The notes below the pieces were generated by a model that was not told the origin of the DNA, ran no database searches, and worked only from the letters and a program-made list of their open reading frames with translations. Shown piece after piece: positions 55,771 through 64,000 of a stretch of DNA of 64,000 nt. This DNA is from Brevibacterium paucivorans (GTDB taxonomy: Bacteria > Actinomycetota > Actinomycetes > Actinomycetales > Brevibacteriaceae): positions 1,054,001 through 1,118,000 of the forward strand of contig NZ_JAFBCP010000001.1 in NCBI RefSeq assembly GCF_016907735.1, written 5' to 3'. Made by a program: the position numbers and the translations under genes. Each line of letters starts with the position of its first letter. Position 1 is the first letter of the stretch.

Positions 55771-57233
55771 TGCTGCTCCTCATTCGACCGTGGCTGGGGC
55801 GGGTTCGAAGGCATTGGTGGCGCAAAGTGCGGGTCAGTCCGGTTGCTGTACTCACGCTCAACGTGCGCTGGTCCCTGTGGCCCGCGAGGATGCTGCCCAT
55901 AGTCCTGCTGGCTGGGCTGCGTCCACTCCTGTTGCCCGTGGTAACCGTGTTGCTCAGGCCCGCCGAGGTGTTGGCCGGGTTGCGCACCTGGCTGCTCTCC
56001 TGGTTGCCCGCCGGCTTGTGGGCCAGGCTGGCCACCGGCATGAGGGCCGGGTTGCGCACCTGGGTGGGCGACGTGGCTTCCGGGATGACCTTGGACGCCT
56101 GGACCGCCGTGTCCACCCGGGGCACCTTGAGGACCGGGCCCTCCAGGTGCACCGGGGGCCTGCGAATCAGGAATGACCGGGTGCGGATCGTCAGGGGTTC
56201 CAAACGTCTCACCCGTATTGGTATCGGTGAGCTGCCCGTCGATCATCTGCAGACGACGCTTCGACGTACGGCGCGGAGTACCCAGAACCTCACCGGCCTT
56301 CTTCGCAGCACGCGCGTTGCGTTGCCCTGCAACTGCCTGTGCCACGCCGTGCGTGGACTGATCGGGTGCCAAGACCGGAAGGATAACGCGAACTGAAGTC
56401 CCCACGCCTTCCTGGCTGTACAGTTCAACCGACCCGCCGTGACGCTGAATGATCGACCGCACAAGCGCCAAGCCCATACCGGAACCAGGCACGGACCGCA
56501 CGTGCTTTCCACGCGACAGTTCTTCCCACACGTTCGCCTGCTCGTCCACAGGGATTCCAGCCCCGGTGTCGGCAACTTCAATGACGACCCAGCGGTGGTT
56601 ATCGATCACCTGTTCATTTGCACGCAACTCAACGACATCGGTGTCAGACGAGTACTTGATAGCGTTCGCAAGCAAATTCAGAATTGCCGACAGCAGCAGA
56701 TCTTCCTCACCTGCCACCTCGGGAAGCTTCCACGGCGCACGCGCAACTGTCACCACAATCATGCGGTCTTCCGCACCTGGGGCGGTCCGCGCGTCTTCCA
56801 CCGCCTGATGCACCAGACGGTCCATGTCGATGCGCTGGAAGTCGATGTGGCGCGACTCGACATCAGCGAGTTTGCGCAGATCAGCAAGCAGACGAGCGAC
56901 CCGCCTGGACGACACGTCAAGCTGTTTCACGGAGTCCAGGGTGGCGTCGCGGTCTATAGGCTCGTCCTGGACAAGGGACCGCACGGTTGCTGCCGAGGTG
57001 CGCAGGGCTGTCAGCGGGTTCTTCAGTTCGTGGTCCAAGCGGATGAGCATCCGGTTGCGGTTGGCAAGGGCCTCGGCCTCGGCAGCTTCGTGCGCCTGAG
57101 CACGAATGTTTTCTTCCCGCTTCTTCCACCAGCGCCACGCGAAGAAGACGACCGCGGCAAGTGCTATCAGCCCCAAAAACAGAAGGAGCAGAAAGAGCCA
57201 AATCTGGATTTCAAAAACAAGGAACTGTCCCAT
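55767..57233 (-). CDS. Sensor histidine kinase with collagen-like C-terminal extension
   Basis: Histidine kinase of 488 aa. One N-terminal transmembrane helix (FLLLLFLGLIALAAVVFFAW) with only a few external residues; a short coiled coil; HisKA with the phospho-His in IRLDHELKNPLTALR (H68); HATPase with NLLANAIKYS, VADTGAGIP and GSGMGLALVRSII. After about residue 335 an extension of 150 residues follows, rich in Gly, Pro, Gln and His, with collagen-like steps such as APGAPGGPGPQGAPGG and GQPGPQAGGQPGEQPGAQPG. The start is 8 bp after the response regulator stop. The cytoplasmic low-complexity tail is unusual. Confidence 0.88.
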   Translation of the reverse strand: MGQFLVFEIQIWLFLLLLFLGLIALAAVVFFAWRWWKKREENIRAQAHEAAEAEALANRNRMLIRLDHELKNPLTALRTSAATVRSLVQDEPIDRDATLDSVKQLDVSSRRVARLLADLRKLADVESRHIDFQRIDMDRLVHQAVEDARTAPGAEDRMIVVTVARAPWKLPEVAGEEDLLLSAILNLLANAIKYSSDTDVVELRANEQVIDNHRWVVIEVADTGAGIPVDEQANVWEELSRGKHVRSVPGSGMGLALVRSIIQRHGGSVELYSQEGVGTSVRVILPVLAPDQSTHGVAQAVAGQRNARAAKKAGEVLGTPRRTSKRRLQMIDGQLTDTNTGETFGTPDDPHPVIPDSQAPGAPGGPGPQGAPGGHGGPGVQGHPGSHVAHPGAQPGPHAGGQPGPQAGGQPGEQPGAQPGQHLGGPEQHGYHGQQEWTQPSQQDYGQHPRGPQGPAHVEREYSNRTDPHFAPPMPSNPPQPRSNEEQQ

Positions 57234-57241
57234 GCTTAGTC

Positions 57242-57973
57242 CTACTCGTGCGATCCGGTGACGTCAGCGACAAACTTGTACCCACGACCCTGAACTGTAG
57301 CGATCCAACGAGGCTCGGTGGCATCTTCGCCCAGGACACGGCGGAGTTCTGCGACACGCGAATCCACTGCGCGTGTACCCACGGCGTCGTCGAAGCCCCA
57401 CAGAACTTCCAAGAGGCGTGACCGCTCAATAAGTTCGTCCTTGTGAACCATGAGGTATTCCAGAAGCGTGAAACCCTTTGGCGTGATGACCAGTTCGCGG
57501 TCACGCAACCATGCACGCCTACTCACCCGGTCAATCTTGAGCCCAAACGTTGACGTCAGGATGCTTGCCGTGGCAAGCGGTGGTTCACCTGCCCGGGTAC
57601 GACGGAGAACAGCACGCACACGAGCCACGAGTTCATGCGGGTCAAACGGCTTGTTGATGTAGTCGTCCGCGCCTTCTTCCAACGCCATTGCGCGTTCAAC
57701 CGCTTCGCCCACCTGGGTCAGAAGAACCACAGGCACCCAGTTTTCTTCGCGGCGCAGTGTACGTAAGACTTCACGACCGTCAGCGCCGGGCATCAAGACG
57801 TCCAAAACACAGGCGTCTGGGTTGTGCCGACGAATCTCGTCAAGCGCGAGTTTTCCATCGCTGGCACTGATCACACGGAAACCAGAACGGCTCAAGAAGG
57901 GAACGACAGCCCCCAGAACGTCGGGTTCGTCGTCGGCCACCAACACGAGTGGTCGAGTATCTTGTTCGCTCAT
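57242..57973 (-). CDS. OmpR/PhoB-family response regulator
   Basis: Response regulator of 243 aa. Receiver domain (1-120): acidic pair in VLVADDEPDVLG, phospho-acceptor Asp in PDACVLDVLMPGADG (D56), Thr/Lys switch in VVLLTQVGE and DDYINKPFD. Winged-helix DNA-binding domain (about 140-238): ELVITPKGFTLLEYLMVHKD, RAVDSRVAELRRVLGEDA and IATVQGRGYKFVADV. Its ATG overlaps the stop of mrpG by 4 bp and the kinase follows 8 bp later. The link suggests control by Na+, pH or membrane potential, probably including the mrp genes themselves. Confidence 0.93.
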   Translation of the reverse strand: MSEQDTRPLVLVADDEPDVLGAVVPFLSRSGFRVISASDGKLALDEIRRHNPDACVLDVLMPGADGREVLRTLRREENWVPVVLLTQVGEAVERAMALEEGADDYINKPFDPHELVARVRAVLRRTRAGEPPLATASILTSTFGLKIDRVSRRAWLRDRELVITPKGFTLLEYLMVHKDELIERSRLLEVLWGFDDAVGTRAVDSRVAELRRVLGEDATEPRWIATVQGRGYKFVADVTGSHE

Positions 57974-58377
57974 CGCTCTCCCTCTGATTTCTCTGCTGCA
58001 CGATCGCGTGACTTAGGCGACCGCTGAGCAATGTCACGAGCATCTGCTTTCGCAACAGCTTCCGCTAATTGGTCTTGGTACAGCATGGAACGCCGCAAGT
58101 GCTTTGTCCTGTACCCTGCTCTTCCTACCATATGAGTACCAACAGGTGTTGTCGCCATCTGAAATAGAACAATAAGAAATAAAGTGGTGACAACCCCAAA
58201 CACGGGCGCTTGGATGGCAATTGCAATCATTGCCAACACGAGCCCCAAAATCTGTGGCTTGGAACCGGCATGCAAACGCGACAGGAAGTCAGGAAAACGC
58301 AAGAGTCCCATGGCCGCAACAATGCTCAACAACGCGCTGAGCACCAGCAAAACAGCTGACACGATGTCCAGTATCAC
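57970..58377 (-). CDS. mrpG: Mrp antiporter subunit G
   Basis: Subunit of the Na+(or K+)/H+ antiporter, 135 aa. Three transmembrane helices: VSAVLLVLSALLSIVAAMG, ILGLVLAMIAIAIQAPV and VVTTLFLIVLFQMATTPVG, with the MrpG motif LRFPDFLSRLHAGSKP between the first two and TTPVGTHMVGRAGYR after the third. A charged C-terminal tail of ~45 residues extends beyond the family core. Overlaps mrpF upstream and the response regulator downstream by 4 bp each. Confidence 0.93.
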   Translation of the reverse strand: MILDIVSAVLLVLSALLSIVAAMGLLRFPDFLSRLHAGSKPQILGLVLAMIAIAIQAPVFGVVTTLFLIVLFQMATTPVGTHMVGRAGYRTKHLRRSMLYQDQLAEAVAKADARDIAQRSPKSRDRAAEKSEGER

Positions 58378-58775
58378 AAGCGCACCTGCTTTCCGTCGGC
58401 TCCACGAGCAGATGCGTGATGGGGCGATTCGCTGTGGTCGAATTCGTCAGCATCAAGGGCGTCGTGCGCCGTCCCTCCGGCGAAGTCGGTGAGTTCCGAG
58501 GTGGGTGTACGACTCACATAGCGTGACACTGAAACGGATCCAACGAATCCAAAGAGCGAGAACACCAGCAACACCACCAAGAGGTCGTGCCTGCCAGTGA
58601 ACGCGATATATCCGCCCAGCCCGCACATGATGGTGGCCAGCAGAACGTCTGTTCCCACCACACGATCCAGAATGGCTGGGCCACGAATGATTTTGATGAC
58701 TGCAGTGATGGCCGCAACAGAGAAGAGGATGCCTATTACGGGCCCAAAAAATTTGGCTACTTCCGGATCAATCAT
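58374..58775 (-). CDS. mrpF: Mrp antiporter subunit F
   Basis: Subunit of 133 aa with three helices: FFGPVIGILFSVAAITAVIK, VGTDVLLATIMCGLGGYIAF and LLVVLLVFSLFGFVGSVSV. RGPAILDRVVGTD is the signature MrpF loop, with the conserved Arg-Asp pair. A soluble acidic/His-rich tail of about 40 residues (DADEFDHSESPHH) is longer than in most MrpF proteins. Overlaps mrpE and mrpG by 4 bp. Confidence 0.93.
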   Translation of the reverse strand: MIDPEVAKFFGPVIGILFSVAAITAVIKIIRGPAILDRVVGTDVLLATIMCGLGGYIAFTGRHDLLVVLLVFSLFGFVGSVSVSRYVSRTPTSELTDFAGGTAHDALDADEFDHSESPHHASARGADGKQVRL

Positions 58776-59371
58776 GAACGCCTCCTGCGGTTTGCCAGCG
58801 ACCAGCTCTTAAGGATTGGTTCTTTGCCTTCGCTCACCAAGTAGTCGTTCATCACTTCGATGTCGTGAGGCGAGCCCATTGCTTTGATGAGTAGGACTTC
58901 AATTTTTCGGGTCTGTTGAATGTTTGCTTCGATCGTTTCAGGGGTGTTGCAGTTGAGCACGTGCAGGTACAGAACTGAGTGAGCGCGATCAATTTCCGTG
59001 ACAAAGGTGCCCGGGATGAGCCCGGAGATCTGTCCGACAAGTGTTGTGAGTAGATCTGAACGGGTGTGCAGTTCCACTGCGATAACACTGCCCGGGTTTA
59101 CCGGCTTAGGTCGCACCGCCACCCACGCGACCTGAAGGGATCCATGGACCATGGACACAATGAACCAGCCCAGCAAGTAGACAAAGTGGAAAACGTTAAA
59201 TCGTGCGGGAAGTTCGACCGGTGGCAGGTAAAACAGTCGCGTAGTCAGGATGGCCACAAGCAGACCCGTGACCACGTGCGTGAAGGTGAACGAATCCCAC
59301 AAGAAGATCCACAGTGCTACCAGAAGCACGACAAGAAGAAGCTGCCTGACGATTTCTCGTACTTTGCTCAC
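58772..59371 (-). CDS. mrpE: Mrp antiporter subunit E
   Basis: Subunit of 199 aa. Two N-terminal helices (LLLVVLLVALWIFLWDSFTF, VTGLLVAILTTRLFY), then VYLLGWFIVSMVHGSLQVAWVAVRP, and the MrpE segment GSVIAVELHTRSDLLTTLVGQISGLIPGT followed by the ferredoxin-like end with VLYLHVLN. Overlaps mrpF by 4 bp and shares one base with mrpD. Membrane protein of the antiporter complex; needed for full activity in studied systems. Confidence 0.93.
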   Translation of the reverse strand: MSKVREIVRQLLLVVLLVALWIFLWDSFTFTHVVTGLLVAILTTRLFYLPPVELPARFNVFHFVYLLGWFIVSMVHGSLQVAWVAVRPKPVNPGSVIAVELHTRSDLLTTLVGQISGLIPGTFVTEIDRAHSVLYLHVLNCNTPETIEANIQQTRKIEVLLIKAMGSPHDIEVMNDYLVSEGKEPILKSWSLANRRRRS

Positions 59372-60948
59372 TACCGCTCCTCTACGTGGGACGTGAGTGA
59401 GGTCGATACGTAGTTCCCGGCGTCACGCATATTGTCCCCGGCTCGCTGCGAGAAGTCCCACAGCGGCCCGGCCACCACGGTGAGCAGGCAGGAAACGACG
59501 ACTATGGTGGCCGTGGCTCCCACCATCATGGTGGGAAGGCGCGGACCCCGAGGTCGTTTCTCGTTCTTCTGGATGGCTGAGGTGACCTGTTGGAATTCGG
59601 TAACCAGTTCGGGGGTTGGAGATTCGACCTCGGCAGGGTCGTTCCAGAACGCCAGACTCCAGGTTCGAGTCACCACGTACAGCGTGAGAAGTGACGTCAG
59701 GGTACCGACGATCACCACCACGATTTCCAACCAGTTTCCACCGGAGATCGCGGGAGTGAAGAGCCCGATCTTGCCCAGGAACCCTGAGAACGGCGGGATT
59801 CCACCCAGGTTGAGCGCTGGAATAAAGAAGAGAAGTGAGATAAATGGAGCCAACCGTGCGAGCCCACCCAGTTTGCGGGTAGACGTCGTTGATACGCGCT
59901 GTTCGACCAAGCCCACGGCAAGGAACAGGGCTGTTTGCACAATGATGTGGTGAACCGTGTAGTAGACGGTGGCCGAAAGTGATTCGACCGTTCCCATCGC
60001 AACCCCAAAGAGCAGGTACCCGATGTGGGAAATGAGGGTAAACGACAGCATGCGCTTCATTTCGGTTTGCGCAATGGCACCCAGAATTCCCACGATCAAG
60101 GTCAACGCTGAGACGACAAGGAGTGGCACCTTCATCGATGACTCGTGGAACAGAAGGGTTTCTGTTCGGATGATCGCGTAGATCCCCACCTTTGTAAGCA
60201 GTCCGGCGAAAACGGCGGTAACAGGTGCCGGTGCTGTGGGATACGAGTCGGGGAGCCAAAAGGACAGCGGGAACACCGCGGCTTTGATCCCAAACCCAAT
60301 GAGCAGCGTAACGTGAAGGAACAGTTGAACGTCCGGCGGGAGTTCCGCAATGCGCTGTGACAATTGCGCCATGTTGACCGTTCCGGTGGCACCGTAGATC
60401 AAACCGATCGCAGCCAGGAACACGATTGAACTCAACAGTGACACCACAATGTACGTGGCTCCGGCTCGAATACGACCGGGGGTTGCTCCAAGCGTGAGTA
60501 GAACATAGGACGCGGACAGAAGCATTTCAAAGCCAACGTAGAAGTTGAACAAGTCCCCTGCCATGAACGCGTTCGATACACCCGCACACAGAATGAGGTA
60601 CGCCGGGTTAAACACGCTCACGGGCGATTCTCGGTTGGTGTCTGCCATTTCCTGGCTGATGGCGTACACCAAAACGCACAGTGTCACGATCGAGGACACC
60701 ACCACCATGATGGCGCTCAAACGGTCTACGACGAGGGATATTCCAAAGGGAATTCCCCATCCGCCCACGGCGACCACCTGAGTGCCGTGCGCGTCGACGT
60801 GGAACATCATATTGATTTCGAAGCACAAGGTGATGACGATCGTAAGAACCGTCACGATGTTTTGGACTCGTGTCTTGCCCAGCAGAAGAAGTGAGAGTCC
60901 GGCTCCTAAGAGTGGCAGAACAACTGGAAGAGGCACTAAAGCTGTCAT
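59371..60948 (-). CDS. mrpD: Mrp antiporter subunit D
   Basis: Proton-translocating subunit of 525 aa with about 14 helices, homologous to complex I NuoM/NuoN. Visible: VSVFNPAYLILCAGVSNAF, GDLFNFYVGFEMLLSASYVL (the conserved FE pair), KAAVFPLSFWLPDSYPTAPAPVTAVFAGLLTKVG (the conserved Lys and the TAPAPV loop), TEMKRMLSFTLISHIGYLLFG and IPPFSGFLGKIGLF. A cytoplasmic segment near the C-terminus with QKNEKRPRGPRLP is followed by the last helix. Overlaps mrpC by 4 bp. Confidence 0.95.
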   Translation of the reverse strand: MTALVPLPVVLPLLGAGLSLLLLGKTRVQNIVTVLTIVITLCFEINMMFHVDAHGTQVVAVGGWGIPFGISLVVDRLSAIMVVVSSIVTLCVLVYAISQEMADTNRESPVSVFNPAYLILCAGVSNAFMAGDLFNFYVGFEMLLSASYVLLTLGATPGRIRAGATYIVVSLLSSIVFLAAIGLIYGATGTVNMAQLSQRIAELPPDVQLFLHVTLLIGFGIKAAVFPLSFWLPDSYPTAPAPVTAVFAGLLTKVGIYAIIRTETLLFHESSMKVPLLVVSALTLIVGILGAIAQTEMKRMLSFTLISHIGYLLFGVAMGTVESLSATVYYTVHHIIVQTALFLAVGLVEQRVSTTSTRKLGGLARLAPFISLLFFIPALNLGGIPPFSGFLGKIGLFTPAISGGNWLEIVVVIVGTLTSLLTLYVVTRTWSLAFWNDPAEVESPTPELVTEFQQVTSAIQKNEKRPRGPRLPTMMVGATATIVVVSCLLTVVAGPLWDFSQRAGDNMRDAGNYVSTSLTSHVEER

Positions 60949-61445
60949 GTGCTCTCACCTCTTTCTTCCGGTGTTCCGTCATCGTCCAAATCAACCGCAC
61001 CAGGAACCGGGTGGTCGGCTTCGTCACCGAATTCGGTGTCGTCCTGGTTCTCGCTGGTCTGTGCTTCTTCAGCAAGGCGGAGACTCTGTTCTTGAGCCGT
61101 TGCCAAGTCTTCGATGTCGTCGTCGATGGTTTCGGCACGCACCAGACGCCATGACCGGTAGATGAGCGCGAGCATGAACGCTGATATTCCGAACGTGATG
61201 ACGATCGCGGTGAGGATAAGCGCGTGTGGAAGTGGGTCACTCATACCGACGGTAGATAAGTCAACACCGTCGGTAATTGGCGGGTTTCCCGGTGGTCCTG
61301 CCGTCAGCATGATGAGGACGTTCACTCCGTTCCCCAAGAGAAGAAACCCAATGAGAACGCGCGTGAGTGAACGGTCCAGCATGAGGTACACACCGCACGC
61401 CATGAGGACTCCCATGGTGATGAGGAGAATCAATGAGGTGCTCAC
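60945..61445 (-). CDS. mrpC: Mrp antiporter subunit C
   Basis: Subunit of 166 aa, related to NuoK. Three helices: ILLITMGVLMACGVYLML, VLIGFLLLGNGVNVLIMLT and ALILTAIVITFGISAFMLALIYR, with the loop GPPGNPPITDGVDLSTVGMSDPLPHA and the typical DPLPHALILTAIVI. After the third helix comes an acidic tail of about 60 residues, longer than in bacillus-type MrpC. Overlaps mrpAB and mrpD by 4 bp. Confidence 0.94.
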   Translation of the reverse strand: MSTSLILLITMGVLMACGVYLMLDRSLTRVLIGFLLLGNGVNVLIMLTAGPPGNPPITDGVDLSTVGMSDPLPHALILTAIVITFGISAFMLALIYRSWRLVRAETIDDDIEDLATAQEQSLRLAEEAQTSENQDDTEFGDEADHPVPGAVDLDDDGTPEERGEST

Positions 61446-64000
61446 AGACCATCACCTCGTCGATCGATCCGGTCACGCAAACTGTCGATTCGGCCCATAA
61501 TCGCAGAGAGCTTGCGCCTGTCTGCCTGTTCGTCGCCTTCGGCAAGAACCTCGGCCAAGCGCTGCTCATCTGCTTCTTGGTGGCGATCGACTTCAGCGCC
61601 CAAGGAACGCAGGATGTCGAGCATGAGACCCATGACCACAAAGTACACGCCGATGTCGAACAGAGTCGACGTGCCCAACGACAGTTCTCCTAGAACCGGC
61701 AGAGTGGCTGACCAGTATTCCGATTGCAGGACCGCCTCACCCCAGAAAAGTCCTCCCAGAGCCGTGAGCATGACTATTGCGAGGCCCGTACCCAGTAGAC
61801 GGCCGGCGTCGAAGACTGCCGCTTCAGCCAACTCATATCGCCCACCTGCCAAGTACCGCACGGTGAACGCCAGGCCAGCCACCAGTCCGGCAGCAAAACC
61901 TCCGCCTGGCGCGTTGTGTCCTGCAAACAGCAGGTACACGCTGATTACCAGCATGGCGTGGAAGATCAGGCGCACAAGAACTTCCAACATGATGGACCGG
62001 TTACGCGGGGCTAGCGTTCGACCGGCCATGAGCCAGGCGTTGCGTTTGGATTCTTGGTCGCTATTGTTTGGTTTGTCGTCGGCTGTGTCGTCTGAGTTCT
62101 TTGGCAGGATGTCCTCTGCGACCGGGACGGTAAACCGACGAAAGCCTGATGGGATATCGGTTGGGAAGTCGACACGCTGAAGTTTTCGTTCACGCGATTG
62201 AACAAAAATGAGGCTCGCAATTCCCGTAGCAGCAACGACGACTACGGATAGTTCGCCCATGGTGTCCCAAGCGCGAATATCGACCAGCGCGACGTTGACG
62301 ATGTTCTTTCCGTGACCCACGTTATATGCGAGTTCACCCCACGCATCTGACACCGGCGTGTGAATGCGGTTGCCCATCGCTACGACCACGCCCACCATCA
62401 TGAGAATCCCGAATGAGGCACCGATGATCGCACGCACTGGCGGGGAGAAGTTCTTCGCAGGGTCACCGGCCATGTTTACTGGCAGGCGCCGCAAGACCAG
62501 AATGAACACCACAATCGTGATGGTTTCGACCAGTGCTTGTGTCAAAGCGAGATCCGGCGCACCCTGCATAGCAAAGAATGCGACCATCCCGTACCCCGTG
62601 ACCCCAACAATCAAAACGGCTTGGAACCGCTTCCTGGCGATGGTCGCAGCAAGCGCTGCTGGAACAATAATGGCCGCGACTGCAACCTGCCCCCACGACT
62701 GCGCAAATTCAGGCACCACACCCCACGAATTGTTTGCAAGAAGCGTGATGCCCATTCCAGCGATCGCTACCGCGTAAATCACTGATTGGTAGAACGGCAT
62801 TGAACCACGTTGGGTACGTGAGGTGACATAGGCGGCCGTCGACACAAGTCCCTGGATAATCCTGCTATACGCCCGCGGAAAGTCGATGATGGTGGGCATG
62901 TGGCTTTGGAACTGTGAAACGTACGGTCCCGCATAAATGAGCACTGCACCTACCGCAAAAATGGCGCCAGACAACGCGAGTGCTGGTGTGAAACCGTGCC
63001 ACAGAGCCAAGTGATAGCTGTGGCCGGAAAAATCATGTGTGTACGCTGCAAACGGACCGTTGAGAACAAAGCTCAAGGGACCCAAAACAGTAAGCGCGAC
63101 TGCGAGGAAAACGGGTGAAACCATGAGGAGTTTACTGGTCGAGTGCCCGGATACGGGTTCGATGTTTTCCTGGGTGGCAAAGGCTCCGTAGACAAAACGC
63201 CACGCATAGCCCACGGTCATGACTGAGCCTAAGAGGATACCGGCGAGCGCGATGTATCCGGCTTTCGACTGGGTAGCCAAAATGGTTTCGATAACTGCTT
63301 CTTTTGCTACAAAACCGTACAGGGGCGGGACACCAGCCATCGAGGCTGCTGCCACGATTCCCACACCCGCAAGCCACGGGTCACGCTTGCCGTACCCAGA
63401 CAGCTTCCTCAAGTCACGCGTACCCACCGCGTGGTCAATGATTCCCACGGTAAGGAACAAGGTGGATTTGAAAAGTGCGTGGGAGACCAACATGGCAAGA
63501 GCCGCGATGGTCACACCTCGGGTACCAAACGCAGACACCGCTGTGAGGAATCCCAGTTGGGACACGGTCCCGTATGCCAATACGAGTTTGAGGTCGAACT
63601 CTCGAAGCGCCTGCCACGCCCCAATCAGCATGGTTCCAACACCTACTGTGACGAGCACAGGCACCCATCCTGGCATGGTGTAGAAGCTGGGAGAGAACCG
63701 CAAAATGAGGAAGATTCCGGCTTTCACCATGGCAGCGGCGTGAAGGTACGCACTGACCGGGGTGGGCGCGGCCATGGCACCTGGAAGCCAGAAGTGGAAG
63801 GGAACAAGCGCAGACTTCGAAATCGCGCCAATGAGGATCAGGTACATGGCAATAGCGACGACCACGTTGCCCTCGAGATAACCGCGCGTCGTGATGTCTG
63901 AAATGCGACCCGTACCGTACTCATGGCTGAGCATCAGCATTCCCAGCAACATGATGAGCCCACCGAACGTGGTGACGACGAGAGCCTGAAGTGCGGCACG
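61442..64000 (-). CDS. mrpA: Mrp antiporter subunit A-B fusion (N-terminal part beyond the window)
   Basis: Large antiporter subunit, truncated by the window end: the frame stays open to 64000 (16 more codons before the first Met, reading RAALQALVVTTFGGLI). It includes the NuoL-like core with KSALVPFHFWLPGAMAAPTPVSAYLHAAAMVKAG (conserved Lys and HAAAMVKAG), FALFKSTLFLTVGIIDH and DLRKLSGYGKRDPW; then the MrpA extension with DLALTQALVETITIVVFILVLRRLP; and a C-terminal MrpB domain (about the last 200 residues: FHAMLVISVYLLFAGHNAPG, GGFAAGLVAGLAF). The A-B fusion is common in actinobacteria. First visible gene of the mrp unit. Confidence 0.95.
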   Translation of the reverse strand, partial: RAALQALVVTTFGGLIMLLGMLMLSHEYGTGRISDITTRGYLEGNVVVAIAMYLILIGAISKSALVPFHFWLPGAMAAPTPVSAYLHAAAMVKAGIFLILRFSPSFYTMPGWVPVLVTVGVGTMLIGAWQALREFDLKLVLAYGTVSQLGFLTAVSAFGTRGVTIAALAMLVSHALFKSTLFLTVGIIDHAVGTRDLRKLSGYGKRDPWLAGVGIVAAASMAGVPPLYGFVAKEAVIETILATQSKAGYIALAGILLGSVMTVGYAWRFVYGAFATQENIEPVSGHSTSKLLMVSPVFLAVALTVLGPLSFVLNGPFAAYTHDFSGHSYHLALWHGFTPALALSGAIFAVGAVLIYAGPYVSQFQSHMPTIIDFPRAYSRIIQGLVSTAAYVTSRTQRGSMPFYQSVIYAVAIAGMGITLLANNSWGVVPEFAQSWGQVAVAAIIVPAALAATIARKRFQAVLIVGVTGYGMVAFFAMQGAPDLALTQALVETITIVVFILVLRRLPVNMAGDPAKNFSPPVRAIIGASFGILMMVGVVVAMGNRIHTPVSDAWGELAYNVGHGKNIVNVALVDIRAWDTMGELSVVVVAATGIASLIFVQSRERKLQRVDFPTDIPSGFRRFTVPVAEDILPKNSDDTADDKPNNSDQESKRNAWLMAGRTLAPRNRSIMLEVLVRLIFHAMLVISVYLLFAGHNAPGGGFAAGLVAGLAFTVRYLAGGRYELAEAAVFDAGRLLGTGLAIVMLTALGGLFWGEAVLQSEYWSATLPVLGELSLGTSTLFDIGVYFVVMGLMLDILRSLGAEVDRHQEADEQRLAEVLAEGDEQADRRKLSAIMGRIDSLRDRIDRRGDGL

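Noticed and set aside
59423-60259. 278-codon minus-strand frame within mrpD in another frame
   Set aside because: Same-strand frame-shifted shadow of mrpD; no hydrophobic pattern or motif.

Overview
The window reads as a contiguous piece of the chromosome of a moderately high-G+C actinobacterium, most likely in the Micrococcales. The evidence is a fused oleB-oleC gene of the type known from Micrococcus relatives, a RamB-type regulator divergent from the glyoxylate-bypass genes, an rRNA operon with a tRNA-free spacer, many leaderless genes, and families such as DUF4235, DUF1684, DUF3817 and TIGR04222-like proteins. I cannot name the genus. I see no phage, insertion sequence, CRISPR array or tRNA gene.

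Layout. 1-18.8 kb is housekeeping and transport: the C-terminal half of phosphoglucomutase, a Ca2+-type P-ATPase, two paralogous MFS exporters, a CopC-like protein, glycerate kinase, an M13 metallopeptidase, a methyltransferase, a PepSY lipoprotein, a DUF1684 fusion, an M18 aminopeptidase, a YyaL/DUF255 protein, an MHS-type symporter and a dienelactone-hydrolase-like protein. 18.8-27.7 kb holds long-chain olefin biosynthesis (oleA, oleBC, then oleD about 4 kb away). Between them lie an SDR gene and a four-gene operon that pairs a DUF692/MNIO enzyme with two related membrane proteins, one ending in a Cys/Gly/Ser tail. That operon is the best candidate here for an undescribed RiPP-like system.

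28-36 kb carries a secreted lytic-transglycosylase-like protein, an ArsR sensor, an aminotransferase, aceB and aceA with the divergent ramB-like gene, and a lipoprotein. 36.0-41.3 kb is a minus-strand 16S-23S-5S operon with a recognisable promoter and boxA. 41.8-55 kb is mixed metabolism: an LLM oxidoreductase, a GCS2 ligase, an M20 peptidase/N-acylamino acid racemase pair, a ferritin-like/VIT1 metal transporter, pabC, aroD, and a copper/haem-linked operon (His-rich membrane protein, PCuAC lipoprotein, Tat-exported DyP peroxidase). 55-64 kb is one long minus-strand transcription unit: mrpAB-C-D-E-F-G overlaps a response regulator, which is followed by its histidine kinase, a lipoprotein and a degenerate isochorismatase-fold protein.

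Three patterns cut across the genes. Thirteen starts have the exact leaderless layout TANNNT-N6-(A/G)TG, which settles several start codons. Four intergenic copies of a 64-bp palindrome lie just 3' of plus-strand genes; one copy is a perfect 29-bp inverted repeat. The octamer CCGAGGTG (or its complement) occurs about 40 times, far more often than chance predicts, and its function is unknown. Counts and coordinates of short motifs were made by eye.
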